A stretch of 64,000 nt of DNA, taken from the NCBI RefSeq assembly GCF_014655715.1, contig NZ_BNBM01000002.1, positions 806,001-870,000 of the forward strand, written 5' to 3'. Every line of letters begins with the position of its first letter. Position 1 is the stretch's first letter. This DNA is from Streptomyces lanatus (lineage in GTDB: Bacteria; Actinomycetota; Actinomycetes; Streptomycetales; Streptomycetaceae). The position numbers and the translations under genes were made by a program. This document shows, piece after piece, positions 1 to 8,958 of the stretch. The notes beneath the pieces were generated by a model. It was not told the origin of the DNA. It saw only the letters and a list, made by a program, of their open reading frames with translations, and ran no database searches.

Positions 1-1
1 C

Positions 2-49
2 GACCCGATGACGGCGTATCTGCTGCGCGAGGCGGGCTTCGTCGAGTAG
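2..49 (+). CDS. 3' end of an unidentified gene
   Basis: An open frame runs in from the window's left edge and stops at TAG 47-49, giving a C-terminus DPMTAYLLREAGFVE. The codon usage (G/C at most third positions) is that of a Streptomyces gene. Too little is visible to identify the product, and the call rests only on an open frame at the edge. Confidence 0.45.
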   Translation, partial: DPMTAYLLREAGFVE

Positions 50-192
50 GGGGTTGTACTCGACCGCGTTGAAATCTCGGCGAACCTTGCGGGATTTCTT
101 CGTGGAGGTCGCATCCCTGCACACATCCCCCTGAGACACGTCCCTGTCTGTTCAACCGGAAACAGAAGTGACGGAGTTTCTCAGGGGAACGG

Positions 193-1374
193 ATGTTGCT
201 GATGCGCGGAATCGACAGTGGACCTACGGCCCTTCTTCGGGCGCCGGGCGCGATGCGTGTGCCCTCGCAGCCGCTCCCCCCGCTCGCGGAGACGGTGCCC
301 GCGCGGGAGGGACGCCGGCTGTATGTGATCGACGGGATCCGGCTGCTCGCCGCGCTGGTGGTGGCCGTGCACCACTACGCCGGCACGGACCGGCTCGACC
401 AGCCGGGCAACCCGGTCTGGGGCCGGCCGGTGTCCGAGATCATGCCCACGGTGTTCCGTCTCTCGGCCTACGGCTGGATCGGCGTCGAGATCTTCTTCGT
501 CATCAGCGGCTTCGTGATCTGCATGTCGTGCTGGGGCCGCACACCCCGGCAGTTCTTCGTCTCGCGGGTCATCCGGCTCTACCCGGCGTACTGGTTCGCC
601 ATCGCCTTCACCACGGCCGTCATCGTGGCCCTGCCCGGGGTGTGGGAGCGCCTGCGACTGCGGGACATCCTGCTCAACCTCACGATGCTCCAGTCGGGTT
701 CGGCCTCGCCGCACGTCGACGGCGTGTACTGGACCCTGTGGACGGAACTGCGCTTCTATCTGCTGTTCCTGGTGGTCGTCGCCATGGGCCTCACCTACCG
801 CAGAGTGGTCGTCTTCTGCTGCGTCTGGGGCACCGCTGCGATGATCGCGCCGATCTCCGAGCTGCGTCTGATGATCCTGATCGTCAACCCGGTCGCGGCC
901 TGGTTCTTCATCGCCGGTCTGGTGCTGTACCTGATGTACCGCTTCGGCCAGGACCTGCTGCTGTGGGGCATGCTGACCATGTCGTGGCTGATGGCGCAGG
1001 TGGAGATCGGGCGCCGTATCGAGTCCGTCGAGCATGTCTCCGGCTGGCGCGGCAGCGCGCTGATCTACACGGTGTTCCTGCTGTTCATGGTCGCCGTCGC
1101 ACTGGGATACACCGACCGGATCCGGTGGAGGTGGCTGGTCACCGCGGGGGCACTGACATATCCGCTGTATCTGACGCACTACCTCGCCGGTACGACGCTG
1201 ATCAACCGGCTGCGGGACACCATGGACCCGCGGCTGCTGGTCGCCGTGGTGATTGCCGGGTTCCTGGGCCTGAGCTGGCTGGTGCACCGGTGTGTGGAGC
1301 GTCCGGCGGCCCGGCTGATGAAGCGGGGCCTGGACACGTCCTTCGCGCGGCTGCGGAACGCCACCCGCTCTTAG
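193..1374 (+). CDS. acyltransferase family 3 membrane protein
   Basis: A 393-residue polytopic membrane protein of the acyltransferase-3 (OafA/YrhL) type, which transfers acyl groups to extracytoplasmic sugars or lipids. Near residue 40 it has the family's start, a hydrophobic helix with VVAVHHY that carries the usual catalytic His. The family's EIFFVISGF segment follows at about 98-106, and about ten hydrophobic helices come after. The ATG at 193 is chosen because AGGGGAACGG precedes it; nearby ATGs at 202 and 253 are possible. The gene converges on the thioesterase gene and the two stop codons overlap (TTAG, 1371-1374). The substrate cannot be told from sequence. Confidence 0.85.
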   Translation: MLLMRGIDSGPTALLRAPGAMRVPSQPLPPLAETVPAREGRRLYVIDGIRLLAALVVAVHHYAGTDRLDQPGNPVWGRPVSEIMPTVFRLSAYGWIGVEIFFVISGFVICMSCWGRTPRQFFVSRVIRLYPAYWFAIAFTTAVIVALPGVWERLRLRDILLNLTMLQSGSASPHVDGVYWTLWTELRFYLLFLVVVAMGLTYRRVVVFCCVWGTAAMIAPISELRLMILIVNPVAAWFFIAGLVLYLMYRFGQDLLLWGMLTMSWLMAQVEIGRRIESVEHVSGWRGSALIYTVFLLFMVAVALGYTDRIRWRWLVTAGALTYPLYLTHYLAGTTLINRLRDTMDPRLLVAVVIAGFLGLSWLVHRCVERPAARLMKRGLDTSFARLRNATRS

Positions 1375-2237
1375 CGCGGGACCCGGACCACGCCCTCCTG
1401 GATCACCGACACCGCCAGCCGGCCGTCCTGCGTGTAGATACGGGCCTGGCCGAGCCCGCGTCCGGCGTACGCCGACGGTGACTCCTGGTCGTACAGCAGC
1501 CATTCGTCGGCGCGGAAGGGCCGGTGGAACCACATCGCGTGGTCCAGCGAGGCGCCGACCACATCACCGACGGCCCAGCCGCCCCGGCCGTGCGCGAGCA
1601 GGACGGAGTCGAGGAGGGTCATGTCGGAGACGTACGTGGCGAGGACGACGTGCAGGAGAGGGTCGTCGGCGAGCTTGCCGTTGGTGCGGAACCAGACCTG
1701 GGAGTGCGGTTCGCGCGGCTCGCCGAATTTGCCGTACGGCGGCTCGTCGACATAGCGCAGGTCGACCGCCTGGCGGGCCTCGAGGAAGCGCTCGACGACC
1801 GCCGGGTCGAGGTGGTCGTAGCCGCGCAGCCGCTCCTCGGAGGTGGGCAGCGACTCCGGGTCCGGCGCGGGCGGGATCGGGGTCTGGTGGTCCAGGCCCT
1901 CCTCGTACGTCTGGAAGGACGCCGACAGCGCGAAGATCGGCTTGCCGTGCTGGACGGCGACCACGCGGCGGGTGGTGAAGGAGCGGCCGTCACGCATGCG
2001 GTCGACGTTGTAGACGATGGGCGCGCCCGGGTCCCCCATGCGCAGGAAGTACGCGTGCAGGGAGTGGGCGGGCCGGTCCGCGGGCACCGTGCGGCCGGCG
2101 GCGACGAGCGCCTGGGCCGCGACCTGTCCGCCGAAGACGCGCGGGACGACTGCGGAGCGGGACTGGCCGCGGAAGATGTCCTCCTCGATCTGCTCCAGGT
2201 CGAGCAGATCGAGGAGGTCCTCAAGTGCCTCGTTCAT
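1371..2237 (-). CDS. tesB: acyl-CoA thioesterase II (TesB family)
   Basis: 288 residues, the usual length of bacterial TesB, a double hot-dog protein that hydrolyses medium- and long-chain acyl-CoA to free acid and CoA. The N-terminal half has the family's RVFGGQVAAQAL helix and LHAYFLRMGDP strand. The C-terminal half has the second hot-dog with SLDHAMWFHRPFRADEWLLY, where the conserved aspartate of the catalytic D/Q/T set lies. The gene follows an acyl-CoA dehydrogenase by 35 bp in the same direction, so a shared transcript for acyl-CoA turnover is likely. The start is ATG with AAAGG upstream. Confidence 0.92.
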   Translation of the reverse strand: MNEALEDLLDLLDLEQIEEDIFRGQSRSAVVPRVFGGQVAAQALVAAGRTVPADRPAHSLHAYFLRMGDPGAPIVYNVDRMRDGRSFTTRRVVAVQHGKPIFALSASFQTYEEGLDHQTPIPPAPDPESLPTSEERLRGYDHLDPAVVERFLEARQAVDLRYVDEPPYGKFGEPREPHSQVWFRTNGKLADDPLLHVVLATYVSDMTLLDSVLLAHGRGGWAVGDVVGASLDHAMWFHRPFRADEWLLYDQESPSAYAGRGLGQARIYTQDGRLAVSVIQEGVVRVPR

Positions 2238-2272
2238 GGCACCTTTTCTACTGGCAGGGGATTTCAGGAGCC

Positions 2273-3430
2273 TTAAAGGCCCATGTCCTTCGCGATGATC
2301 GACTTCATGATCTCGCTGGTGCCGCCGTAGATGCGGTTGACGCGGTTGTCCGCGTACAGGCGAGCGATCGGGTACTCGTTCATGAAGCCGTAGCCGCCGT
2401 GCAGCTGGAGGCAGCGGTCGATGACGCGGTGGGCGACCTCGGTGCAGAACAGCTTCGCGGAGGCGGCCTCGGCGGGGGTCAGCTCACCGGCGTCCAGGGC
2501 CTCCAGGGCTCGGTCGGCGACGGCCTCGGCGGCGTCCACCTCGGCCTGGCAGGCGGCCAGCTCGAACTTGGTGTTCTGGAAGGAGGCGACGGACTTGCCG
2601 AAGACGGTGCGGTCCTGGACGTACTCCTTGGCGAACCGCACGGCGGCCTTGGCCTGCGCGTAGGCGCCGAAGGCGATGCCCCAGCGCTCGGAGGCGAGGT
2701 TGTGGCCGAGGTAGTAGAAGCCCTTGTTCTCCTCGCCGAGGAGGTCCTCGACCGGGACCTTCACATCGACGAACGCCAGCTCGGCGGTGTCGGAGGTCTT
2801 CAGGCCGAGCTTGTCGAGCTTGCGGCCGACGGAGTAGCCCTCGGACTTGGTGTCCACGGCGAACAGGGAGATGCCGTGGCGGCGGTCCTCGGCGCTGGGC
2901 GCGTCGGTGCGGGCGCAGACGATCACACGGTCGGCGTGGACGCCGCCGGTGATGAAGGTCTTGGCGCCGTTGAGGACGTAGTGCGTGCCGTCCTCGCTCA
3001 GCTTGGCGGTGGTCTTCATGCCCGCGAGGTCGGACCCGGTGCCCGGCTCGGTCATCGCCAGCGCCCACATCTCCTCACCGGAGACGAACTTCGGCAGGAA
3101 GCGCTTCTTCTGCTCATCGCTGGCGAGCATCTTGATGTACGGCAGGCCGAGCAGCACGTGCACACCGGAGCCGCCGAACTGCACACCCGCGCGGGCGGTC
3201 TCCTCGTACATCACCGCCTCGAACTTGTACGAGTCGATGCCGGCGCCGCCGAACTCCTCGTCGACGCGGATGCCGAAGACGCCCAGCTCGGCGAGCTTGT
3301 AGTAGAAGTCGCGGGGCGCCTGGCCCGCCGCGAACCACTCGTCGTAGACCGGCACGACCTCGGCCTCGATGAAGGCGCGGATGGTCTCCCGGAACGCCTC
3401 GTGATCCTCGTTGAACACCGTACGGCGCAC
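2273..3430 (-). CDS. acyl-CoA dehydrogenase
   Basis: An FAD-dependent acyl-CoA dehydrogenase that introduces the alpha-beta double bond into acyl-CoA. Near the middle are FAD/substrate signatures (MTEPGTGSDLAG). The C-terminal half has the RTVFGKSVASFQ helix and the QLHGGYGFMNEYP stretch, ending in RIYGGTSEIMK. The GTG at 3430 is chosen because GGAGGTGGGC precedes it, giving 385 residues with the N-terminus MRRTVFNEDHEAFRET. A TTG 45 bp further upstream is in frame but lacks a ribosome site and overlaps a palindrome. Which acyl chain it prefers is not visible. It is probably co-transcribed with tesB. Confidence 0.9.
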   Translation of the reverse strand: MRRTVFNEDHEAFRETIRAFIEAEVVPVYDEWFAAGQAPRDFYYKLAELGVFGIRVDEEFGGAGIDSYKFEAVMYEETARAGVQFGGSGVHVLLGLPYIKMLASDEQKKRFLPKFVSGEEMWALAMTEPGTGSDLAGMKTTAKLSEDGTHYVLNGAKTFITGGVHADRVIVCARTDAPSAEDRRHGISLFAVDTKSEGYSVGRKLDKLGLKTSDTAELAFVDVKVPVEDLLGEENKGFYYLGHNLASERWGIAFGAYAQAKAAVRFAKEYVQDRTVFGKSVASFQNTKFELAACQAEVDAAEAVADRALEALDAGELTPAEAASAKLFCTEVAHRVIDRCLQLHGGYGFMNEYPIARLYADNRVNRIYGGTSEIMKSIIAKDMGL

Positions 3431-3457
3431 GCCGCCCACCTCCACCGGTACATGTCT

Positions 3458-3465
3458 AAGCGCTT
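3458..3465. promoter_or_regulatory. palindrome upstream of acyl-CoA dehydrogenase gene
   Basis: AAGCGCTT is a perfect 8-bp palindrome within CTAAGCGCTTGCTCA, 27 bp upstream of the dehydrogenase GTG. Actinobacterial TetR-type regulators of fatty-acid genes often bind sites with an AAGCGCTT core. No regulator gene lies next to it, so a role as an operator is inference. Confidence 0.35.
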
Positions 3466-3527
3466 GCTCACTCAACCGTACCGGCGAGTATCCACAGGCG
3501 TCCAGAGGTCAAGGTCCGTAACGCTCG

Positions 3528-4043
3528 TCACGCTTCCAGCGGTACGTCTCCCCTGTGCTCGTAGTTCAGCCCGTGCTCGGCGCAGGGCCGCCCCGCCTCA
3601 TGTGGGCAGATCATCGAGTACGCGGTGACCCGGGCCCGGTACACCCGCCAGCGGGCCGGTGCTCGCACCTCGTCCGGCGTGATCGTCCAGCCGCCCCGGC
3701 CGGCGGGGTTCGGGATGACCCGCAGCGCCTCCAGCGCCTCCGCCCCGGCCAGCTCCGTCGCGGTGGCGGTCAGATACAGGGCGCGCGGGGCGGCCGTGCC
3801 GACCGGTGCGCGGGAGTCGTGGATGACGATGCCGACCCGGGGCTCATGGGCGAGGTTGCGCGAGTGGGTGACCTCGGGGGACGAGACCCAGTAGAAGTCG
3901 CGCCCGTCCTCGGTGGAGTAGAACACCGGCGAGGCCCAGGGGGCGCCGTCAGGGCCGACGGTCGCCAGCACCATGTACATGTTCCCGTCGATGATCGCCC
4001 GCGCCGCACTGCCGCTGCCGGTGTCGTCCGTCTGCTCGGTCAT
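3528..4043 (-). CDS. pyridoxamine 5'-phosphate oxidase family protein
   Basis: 171 residues with a split-barrel flavin-binding fold. It shows the N-terminal strand pair MYMVLATVGPDGAPWASPVFY, then DFYWVSSPEVTHSRNL, where FMN or F420 phosphate contacts usually lie, then RVGIVIHD. Proteins of this type bind FMN, F420 or haem and include small reductases; the substrate is unknown here. The ATG at 4043 is chosen because GAGGGGGACGC precedes it; an ATG at 4067 would add eight residues without a ribosome site. It is transcribed toward the dehydrogenase gene, 97 bp away. Confidence 0.8.
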   Translation of the reverse strand: MTEQTDDTGSGSAARAIIDGNMYMVLATVGPDGAPWASPVFYSTEDGRDFYWVSSPEVTHSRNLAHEPRVGIVIHDSRAPVGTAAPRALYLTATATELAGAEALEALRVIPNPAGRGGWTITPDEVRAPARWRVYRARVTAYSMICPHEAGRPCAEHGLNYEHRGDVPLEA

Positions 4044-4088
4044 GCGTCCCCCTCGTTCCGCAGGCATGCCGCCGGAGAGGGGACCACT

Positions 4089-4763
4089 CTAGGGGCGCCG
4101 TGTGGAACCCGACCCCGCCGGACGGCGCCGCGCGCCACGCCCCGCCCGGAGCAGCCGTATGCCGACGAAGGCCAGCACCGCCACGCCCACCGCCGCCAGG
4201 ATCACCTTGGAGTAGAGGCCGACCACGTCGGTGACCTCGTGCCAGCGGGCGCCGAGGGCGTAGCCGCCGGCGATGAAGGCGGCGTTCCAGATGAGGCTGC
4301 CGGCCGCGGTGAGGGCGAGGAAGAGCGGCAGCCGCATGCGTTCGACGCCGGCCGGTATCGAGATCAGGCTGCGGAAGATGGGAACGAAGCGGCCGAAGAA
4401 GACGGCCTTCGTGCCGTGCCGCAGGAACCACGCCTCGGTCCGCTCCACGTCGGCGACCTTCACCAGCGGCAGCCGGGCCGCCACCGCGATCAGCCGCTCA
4501 CGGCCGAAGAGCGCGCCCAGCAGATACAGCACCAGCGCGCCGACCACCGATCCCGCGGTCGTCCAGGCGATCGCGGAGAAGACGTCCATCCGGCCCTGGC
4601 TCGCGGTGAACCCCGCCAGCGGCAGGATCACCTCGCTGGGCAGCGGCGGGAAGAGGTTCTCCAGGGCGATGGCCAGTCCGGCGCCGGGCCCGCCCAGCTT
4701 CTCCATGAGGTCGGAGGCCCAGCCGGCGACTCCGCCGAGGGGAGCCTCTGCAGCAATGATCAT
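4089..4763 (-). CDS. DedA family integral membrane protein
   Basis: About 224 residues. It has the DedA/SNARE-associated core: an amphipathic re-entrant segment LENLFPPLPSEVILPLAGF, helix AWTTAGSVVGALVLYLLG, then the conserved arginine motif FFGRFVPIFRSLISIPAG and terminal helices. DedA proteins are membrane transporters or scramblases linked to lipid carrier recycling and envelope fitness. An ATG at 4763 with GGAG close upstream is taken as the start; a GTG at 4772 is the alternative. It diverges from the two-component genes that start at 4898. Confidence 0.9.
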   Translation of the reverse strand: MIIAAEAPLGGVAGWASDLMEKLGGPGAGLAIALENLFPPLPSEVILPLAGFTASQGRMDVFSAIAWTTAGSVVGALVLYLLGALFGRERLIAVAARLPLVKVADVERTEAWFLRHGTKAVFFGRFVPIFRSLISIPAGVERMRLPLFLALTAAGSLIWNAAFIAGGYALGARWHEVTDVVGLYSKVILAAVGVAVLAFVGIRLLRAGRGARRRPAGSGSTRRP

Positions 4764-4883
4764 GTGCTCCACTTTACGAAGTCTTGACCTAAAGGCGGTA
4801 TGAGGAAGGCCGCAGACCCGGCTGTGGCGATCCGCACGCCGACAGTGCGGTTTTCCGCAGGGTGCCGCCCCCGCACCCTTGGC

Positions 4884-4889
4884 TAGCCT
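4884..4889 (+). promoter_or_regulatory. -10 box for leaderless histidine kinase mRNA
   Basis: TAGCCT lies 8 bp before the GTG at 4898 and no ribosome site is present. This is the usual arrangement of leaderless Streptomyces transcripts that begin at or next to the start codon. No convincing -35 hexamer is seen. Confidence 0.5.
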
Positions 4890-4897
4890 GACCCGTC

Positions 4898-5998
4898 GTG
4901 ATCGGATTCACCGAGCGCTGGCTGCGCCTCGCCGCCGGACTGCTGCTGGGCGGACTGACGGCGCTGGCCGAGTTCGCCTGTGTCGTCGGCGGCTGGATAG
5001 GCATGCCGGGGACGGGTGCGCTGCGCCTGGCCGAGTGGGAGCGCCGCCGCCTCGCGGTGTTCCAAGCCGCCGAGCTGGACCCTCCACGCAGCCGGAAGGC
5101 GGCCCTCGCATACCTGTCCGCGCGCTGGCCGCTCGGCCTGTTCGGGCTGCTGGTGCTGCTGACCTCGCTGATCGCCCTCGCGTACGCCTCGCTGCCGCTG
5201 TGGGCCTGGTTCGTGCTGGAGCCGGACGCCCCCTGGGACATCGTCTTCTCCGCGCTGGGCGGGCTGTTCCTGCTGTTCCTGTGCGCGCAGGGCGGCCGGG
5301 GCCTGGCGCAGCTGGACGAACAGCTGGCACGCCGCCACCTGGGCCCCAGCGAGACGGAACTGCTGCGGCGCCGGGTGGGCGAGCTGGCCGAGACCCGCGC
5401 CGGGGTGATGCAGGCCGTGCACGACGAACGACGGCGCATCGAACGCGACCTGCACGACGGGGTCCAGCAACGCCTCGTCGCGCTCGGCATGCTCCTGGGC
5501 CGCGCCCGCCGGGCCACCGACCCGGCCAAGGCGGACGCCCTGCTGCACCAGGCACACGAGGAGTCCGCGCACGCCCTGACCGACCTGCGCGAAACGGCAT
5601 GGCGCATCTACCCCGCCGCCCTGGACGAGCGGGGGCTGGCCGCCGCGCTGGAGGGACTGGCGGAGCGATCAGTGATCCCGGTCCAGGTGTCGTACGAACT
5701 GGACGGCACCCCTCCCCCGGTCCCCGTGCAGACGGTGGCCTACTTCGTCGCCGCCGAGGCCGTCACCAACACCCTGAAGCACTCGGGCGCCACGCGCGCC
5801 GACATCCGGGTGACCCGGCGAGACACGGAGGTGATCGTGCGCATCGAGGACGACGGCGACGGCGGAGCCCCACGCCGCCCCACCACCGGCGGCCTGCTCG
5901 GCCTGTCCCGGCGGGTCGCCGCCCTCGACGGACGGCTCGACGTGGACAGCCCACCCGGGGGCCCGACCGTGATCACGGCGGAGCTGCCATGCGGGTGA
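4898..5998 (+). CDS. two-component sensor histidine kinase (HisKA_3 type)
   Basis: 366 residues. An N-terminal membrane sensor with about four helices (two before residue 40, two around 75-130) is followed by a coiled linker. The HisKA_3 dimerisation helix ERRRIERDLHDGVQQRLVALG carries the phospho-acceptor His. The HATPase_c domain has the N box (AEAVTNTLKHSGAT) and G1/G2 stretches (IEDDGDGG, GGLLGLSRRVAALDG). It autophosphorylates and passes phosphate to the LuxR-type regulator encoded immediately downstream, with which it overlaps by 10 bp. No extracellular sensor domain is visible, so the signal is probably in the membrane or envelope. Confidence 0.92.
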   Translation: MIGFTERWLRLAAGLLLGGLTALAEFACVVGGWIGMPGTGALRLAEWERRRLAVFQAAELDPPRSRKAALAYLSARWPLGLFGLLVLLTSLIALAYASLPLWAWFVLEPDAPWDIVFSALGGLFLLFLCAQGGRGLAQLDEQLARRHLGPSETELLRRRVGELAETRAGVMQAVHDERRRIERDLHDGVQQRLVALGMLLGRARRATDPAKADALLHQAHEESAHALTDLRETAWRIYPAALDERGLAAALEGLAERSVIPVQVSYELDGTPPPVPVQTVAYFVAAEAVTNTLKHSGATRADIRVTRRDTEVIVRIEDDGDGGAPRRPTTGGLLGLSRRVAALDGRLDVDSPPGGPTVITAELPCG

Positions 5999-6633
5999 TG
6001 ATCGCCGAGGACTCGGCGCTGCTGCGTGAGGGACTCGTCCGGCTGCTGGCCGACGAGGGACATGTGGTGACGGCCGCGGTGGGCAACGCGGACGCGCTCC
6101 TCGCGGCGGTCGCTGCGGACCCGCCCGACATCGTGGTGATGGACGTACGCATGCCGCCCACCCACACCGACGAGGGGCTACGGGCCGCGCTCCAGGTCCG
6201 CGAACGCCATCCCGGCACGGCCGTCCTGGTCCTCTCCCAGTACGTCGAGGGCCGCTACGCCACCGAGCTGCTCAGCGGCAGCAGCGAGGGCGTCGGGTAC
6301 CTCCTCAAGGACCGGGTCATGCAGGTGGAGGAGTTCCTCGACGCCCTGGAACGGGTCGGCGCGGGCGGCACCGTCTTCGACCCCGAGGTGGTCCGGCGGC
6401 TCCTCAGCCGGAAGGACCCGCTGCACCGGCTCACCCCACGGGAGCGGGACGTACTCGGGCTCATGGCCCAGGGCTGCACCAACGCGGCCATCGCCCAGCG
6501 GCTCTACGTCTCCCAGAGCGCCGTGGAGAAACACACCAACGCGATCTTCGACAAGCTCGGCCTGACGGGTACGACCGGCTACAGCCGCCGCGTCCTCGCG
6601 GTGCTGCGGCACCTGAGCGCCCCCGACGGGTAG
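5989..6633 (+). CDS. NarL/LuxR-family response regulator
   Basis: 214 residues. An N-terminal receiver has acidic residues in MIAEDSALLREGL, the phospho-acceptor Asp in DIVVMDVRMPP (about residue 54) and a Lys in YLLKDRV (about 107). It is joined to a C-terminal LuxR helix-turn-helix (LTPRERDVLGLMAQGCTNA, then SAVEKHTNAIF). It is the cognate partner of the upstream kinase. The ATG at 5989 lies inside the kinase gene, so translation is probably coupled. The gene ends 1 bp from the convergent tetR gene. Confidence 0.93.
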   Translation: MRVMIAEDSALLREGLVRLLADEGHVVTAAVGNADALLAAVAADPPDIVVMDVRMPPTHTDEGLRAALQVRERHPGTAVLVLSQYVEGRYATELLSGSSEGVGYLLKDRVMQVEEFLDALERVGAGGTVFDPEVVRRLLSRKDPLHRLTPRERDVLGLMAQGCTNAAIAQRLYVSQSAVEKHTNAIFDKLGLTGTTGYSRRVLAVLRHLSAPDG

Positions 6634-6634
6634 G

Positions 6635-7222
6635 TCACGCCGCCGCGAACGCCCCCCGCGCCATCCGGTGCAGCAGCACCGCCGTGACGCCCCGCCCCGG
6701 CAGCGACCCCGGCCGCCCCAGGTGCGGCGTCGAGTTCAGCAGGCCGAAGACCGAGTGCACCGCCGAGCGGGCCGTCGGCTCGGTCAGGTCCGGGTACACC
6801 TCGCGCACCACCTCCACCCACAGCTCGACGTACTGCCGCTGGAGCTGGCGCACCAGCTTGCGGTCGCTGTCGCGCAGGCGGTCCAGCTCGCGGTCGTGCA
6901 GGGTGATCAGGGGGCGGTCGTCGAGGGCGAAGTCGATATGGCCCTCGATGAGGGAGTCGAGGACCGCCTCGGCCGGCACTCCGTCGGCCTCCGCGAGGCG
7001 CCGCTTCGCGCCGGTCAGCAGCTGACCGCTGATGCCGACGAGCAGCTCGGCGAGCATCGCGTCCTTGCCGGCGAAGTGCCGGTAGAGACCGGGGCCGCTG
7101 ATGCCCACGGCGGCGCCTATCTCGTCGACACCGACGCCGTGGAATCCACGCTCGGCGAAGAGCCGCGCGGCCTCCTTGAGGATCTGTTCGCGGCGGGTGG
7201 GGGCGTCGGTTCTGGTGGCCAT
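6635..7222 (-). CDS. accR: TetR-family repressor of the acyl-CoA operon (AccR-like)
   Basis: 195 residues. The N-terminal TetR helix-turn-helix (RREQILKEAARLFAERGF, then AVGISGPGLYRHFAGKD) is followed by an all-helical ligand domain. It diverges from accD1-accA1-hmgL-acdH, and two 16-bp palindromes of the form GTTAR-N6-TTAAC lie in the 108 bp between them. From memory, S. avermitilis AccR is the TetR repressor next to accD1A1-hmgL-fadE4, binds GTTAA-N6-TTAAC, and responds to short-chain acyl-CoAs; the match in position and site is the basis for the symbol. It is likely to repress both its own gene and the operon. Confidence 0.85.
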   Translation of the reverse strand: MATRTDAPTRREQILKEAARLFAERGFHGVGVDEIGAAVGISGPGLYRHFAGKDAMLAELLVGISGQLLTGAKRRLAEADGVPAEAVLDSLIEGHIDFALDDRPLITLHDRELDRLRDSDRKLVRQLQRQYVELWVEVVREVYPDLTEPTARSAVHSVFGLLNSTPHLGRPGSLPGRGVTAVLLHRMARGAFAAA

Positions 7223-7244
7223 GAAGGTAATTCTAGACAGGGAG

Positions 7245-7260
7245 GTTAGCGGTCGTTAAC
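7245..7260. promoter_or_regulatory. AccR-type operator 1
   Basis: GTTAGCGGTCGTTAAC is a 16-bp near-palindrome of the form GTTAR-N6-TTAAC, 22 bp upstream of the tetR start and 28 bp from an almost identical copy. The position suits autorepression. Confidence 0.75.
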
Positions 7261-7272
7261 CTGATGGAAATG

Positions 7273-7288
7273 GTTAACGCTCATTAAC
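7273..7288. promoter_or_regulatory. AccR-type operator 2
   Basis: GTTAACGCTCATTAAC matches operator 1 at 13 of 16 positions and lies 42 bp upstream of accD1, about where a promoter for the operon would be. The two sites are spaced 28 bp start to start, nearly three helical turns. Confidence 0.75.
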
Positions 7289-7330
7289 AGGCGCTCATCC
7301 ACCGTCGATCACTGGTGAGGGGACCGCAGG

Positions 7331-8947
7331 ATGCATGAGGCACCGGAGCTCCACAGCGCGGCAGATCCCGCGTCGGAGGCCTTTCGGTCCAACGAGGAGG
7401 CCCACCGGGCGCTCGGCGAGGAGCTGCGCGGCAAGCTCGCCGCGGCCCGGCTCGGCGGCGGTGAGAAGGCCCGCGCCCGGCACACCGCGCGCGGCAAGCT
7501 GCTGCCGAGGGACCGGGTGGACACCCTCCTCGACCCCGGATCGCCCTTCCTGGAGCTGGCGCCGCTCGCCGCCGACGGCATGTATGACAACCAGGCCCCG
7601 GCCGCCGGTGTCATCGCCGGGATCGGGCGGGTCAGCGGCCGCGAGTGCGTGATCGTCGCCAATGACGCCACCGTCAAGGGCGGCACGTACTACCCGATGA
7701 CCGTGAAGAAGCACCTGCGCGCGCAGGAGGTGGCCCTGGAGAACCGCCTGCCGTGTCTGTACCTGGTCGACTCGGGCGGTGCTTTCCTGCCCATGCAGGA
7801 CGAGGTCTTCCCTGACCGGGAGCACTTCGGGCGGATCTTCTACAACCAGGCCCGGATGTCGGGCGCCGGGATCCCGCAGATCGCGGCCGTGCTCGGCTCG
7901 TGCACGGCCGGTGGCGCCTACGTCCCCGCCATGAGCGACGAGGCCGTGATCGTCCGCAACCAGGGCACGATCTTCCTCGGCGGCCCCCCGCTGGTGAAGG
8001 CCGCCACGGGTGAGGTCGTCACCGCCGAGGAGCTGGGCGGCGGCGAGGTCCACTCGCGTGTGTCCGGCGTGACCGACCACCTCGCGGAGGACGACCCGCA
8101 CGCCCTGCGGATCGTGCGCAACATCGTCGCCACCCTCCCCGCGCGCGGGAACCTCCCCTGGGAGGTCGTGCCCGCCGCAGAGCCGAAGGTCGACCCGTAC
8201 GGCCTCTACGGCGCCGTCCCCGTCGACTCCCGCACCCCTTACGACGTACGCGAGATCATCGCGCGCGTGGTCGACGGCTCCCGTTTCTCGGAGTTCAAGG
8301 CCGAGTTCGGGCAGACCCTGGTCACCGGCTTCGCCCGGATCCACGGCCACCCGGTCGGCATCGTCGCCAACAACGGCATCCTGTTCTCCGAGTCCGCCCA
8401 GAAGGGCGCCCACTTCATCGAGCTGTGCGACCAGCGCGGCATCCCGCTGGTCTTCCTCCAGAACATCTCCGGCTTCATGGTCGGCAAGGACTACGAGGCC
8501 GGCGGTATCGCCAAGCACGGCGCCAAGATGGTGACGGCGGTGGCCTGCACGCGCGTGCCGAAGCTGACGGTGGTGGTCGGCGGTTCGTACGGCGCCGGGA
8601 ACTACTCCATGTGCGGCCGGGCGTACTCCCCCCGCTTCCTGTGGATGTGGCCCAACGCCAAGATCTCCGTCATGGGCGGCGAGCAGGCCGCCTCGGTCCT
8701 CGCGACCGTCAAGCGCGACCAGTTGGAGGCGCGCGGCGAGGACTGGCCCTCGGAGGCCGAGGAAGCCTTCAAGGCGCCGGTCCGGGAGCAGTACGAGCGC
8801 CAGGGCAACGCCTACTACGCCACCGCCCGCCTCTGGGACGACGGCGTCATCGACCCGCTGGAGACCCGGCAGGTGCTGGGCCTGGCACTGACCGCCTGCG
8901 GCAACGCGCCCCTGGGTGACCCCCAGTTCGGCGTCTTCCGGATGTGA
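7331..8947 (+). CDS. accD1: acyl-CoA carboxylase beta subunit (methylcrotonyl-CoA type)
   Basis: 538 residues, the length of the carboxyltransferase subunit of 3-methylcrotonyl-CoA carboxylase. This enzyme carboxylates 3-methylcrotonyl-CoA to 3-methylglutaconyl-CoA in leucine breakdown. Visible family stretches are [19 protein letters not shown], the oxyanion/CoA regions [16 protein letters not shown] and [19 protein letters not shown], and [18 protein letters not shown]. Co-location with a biotin subunit and HMG-CoA lyase supports the methylcrotonyl substrate over acetyl or propionyl. The ATG at 7331 has GAGGGG upstream. Expression is probably repressed by the divergent TetR protein. Confidence 0.9.
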   Translation: MHEAPELHSAADPASEAFRSNEEAHRALGEELRGKLAAARLGGGEKARARHTARGKLLPRDRVDTLLDPGSPFLELAPLAADGMYDNQAPAAGVIAGIGRVSGRECVIVANDATVKGGTYYPMTVKKHLRAQEVALENRLPCLYLVDSGGAFLPMQDEVFPDREHFGRIFYNQARMSGAGIPQIAAVLGSCTAGGAYVPAMSDEAVIVRNQGTIFLGGPPLVKAATGEVVTAEELGGGEVHSRVSGVTDHLAEDDPHALRIVRNIVATLPARGNLPWEVVPAAEPKVDPYGLYGAVPVDSRTPYDVREIIARVVDGSRFSEFKAEFGQTLVTGFARIHGHPVGIVANNGILFSESAQKGAHFIELCDQRGIPLVFLQNISGFMVGKDYEAGGIAKHGAKMVTAVACTRVPKLTVVVGGSYGAGNYSMCGRAYSPRFLWMWPNAKISVMGGEQAASVLATVKRDQLEARGEDWPSEAEEAFKAPVREQYERQGNAYYATARLWDDGVIDPLETRQVLGLALTACGNAPLGDPQFGVFRM

Positions 8948-8958
8948 GGGGGGCATTG

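Noticed and set aside
2225..3628. A 467-residue open frame on the + strand across the acyl-CoA dehydrogenase gene
   Set aside because: It lies antisense to a gene with clear family motifs, and its composition (Val/Gly/Leu/Asp-rich, low complexity) is typical of antisense frames in GC-rich DNA.
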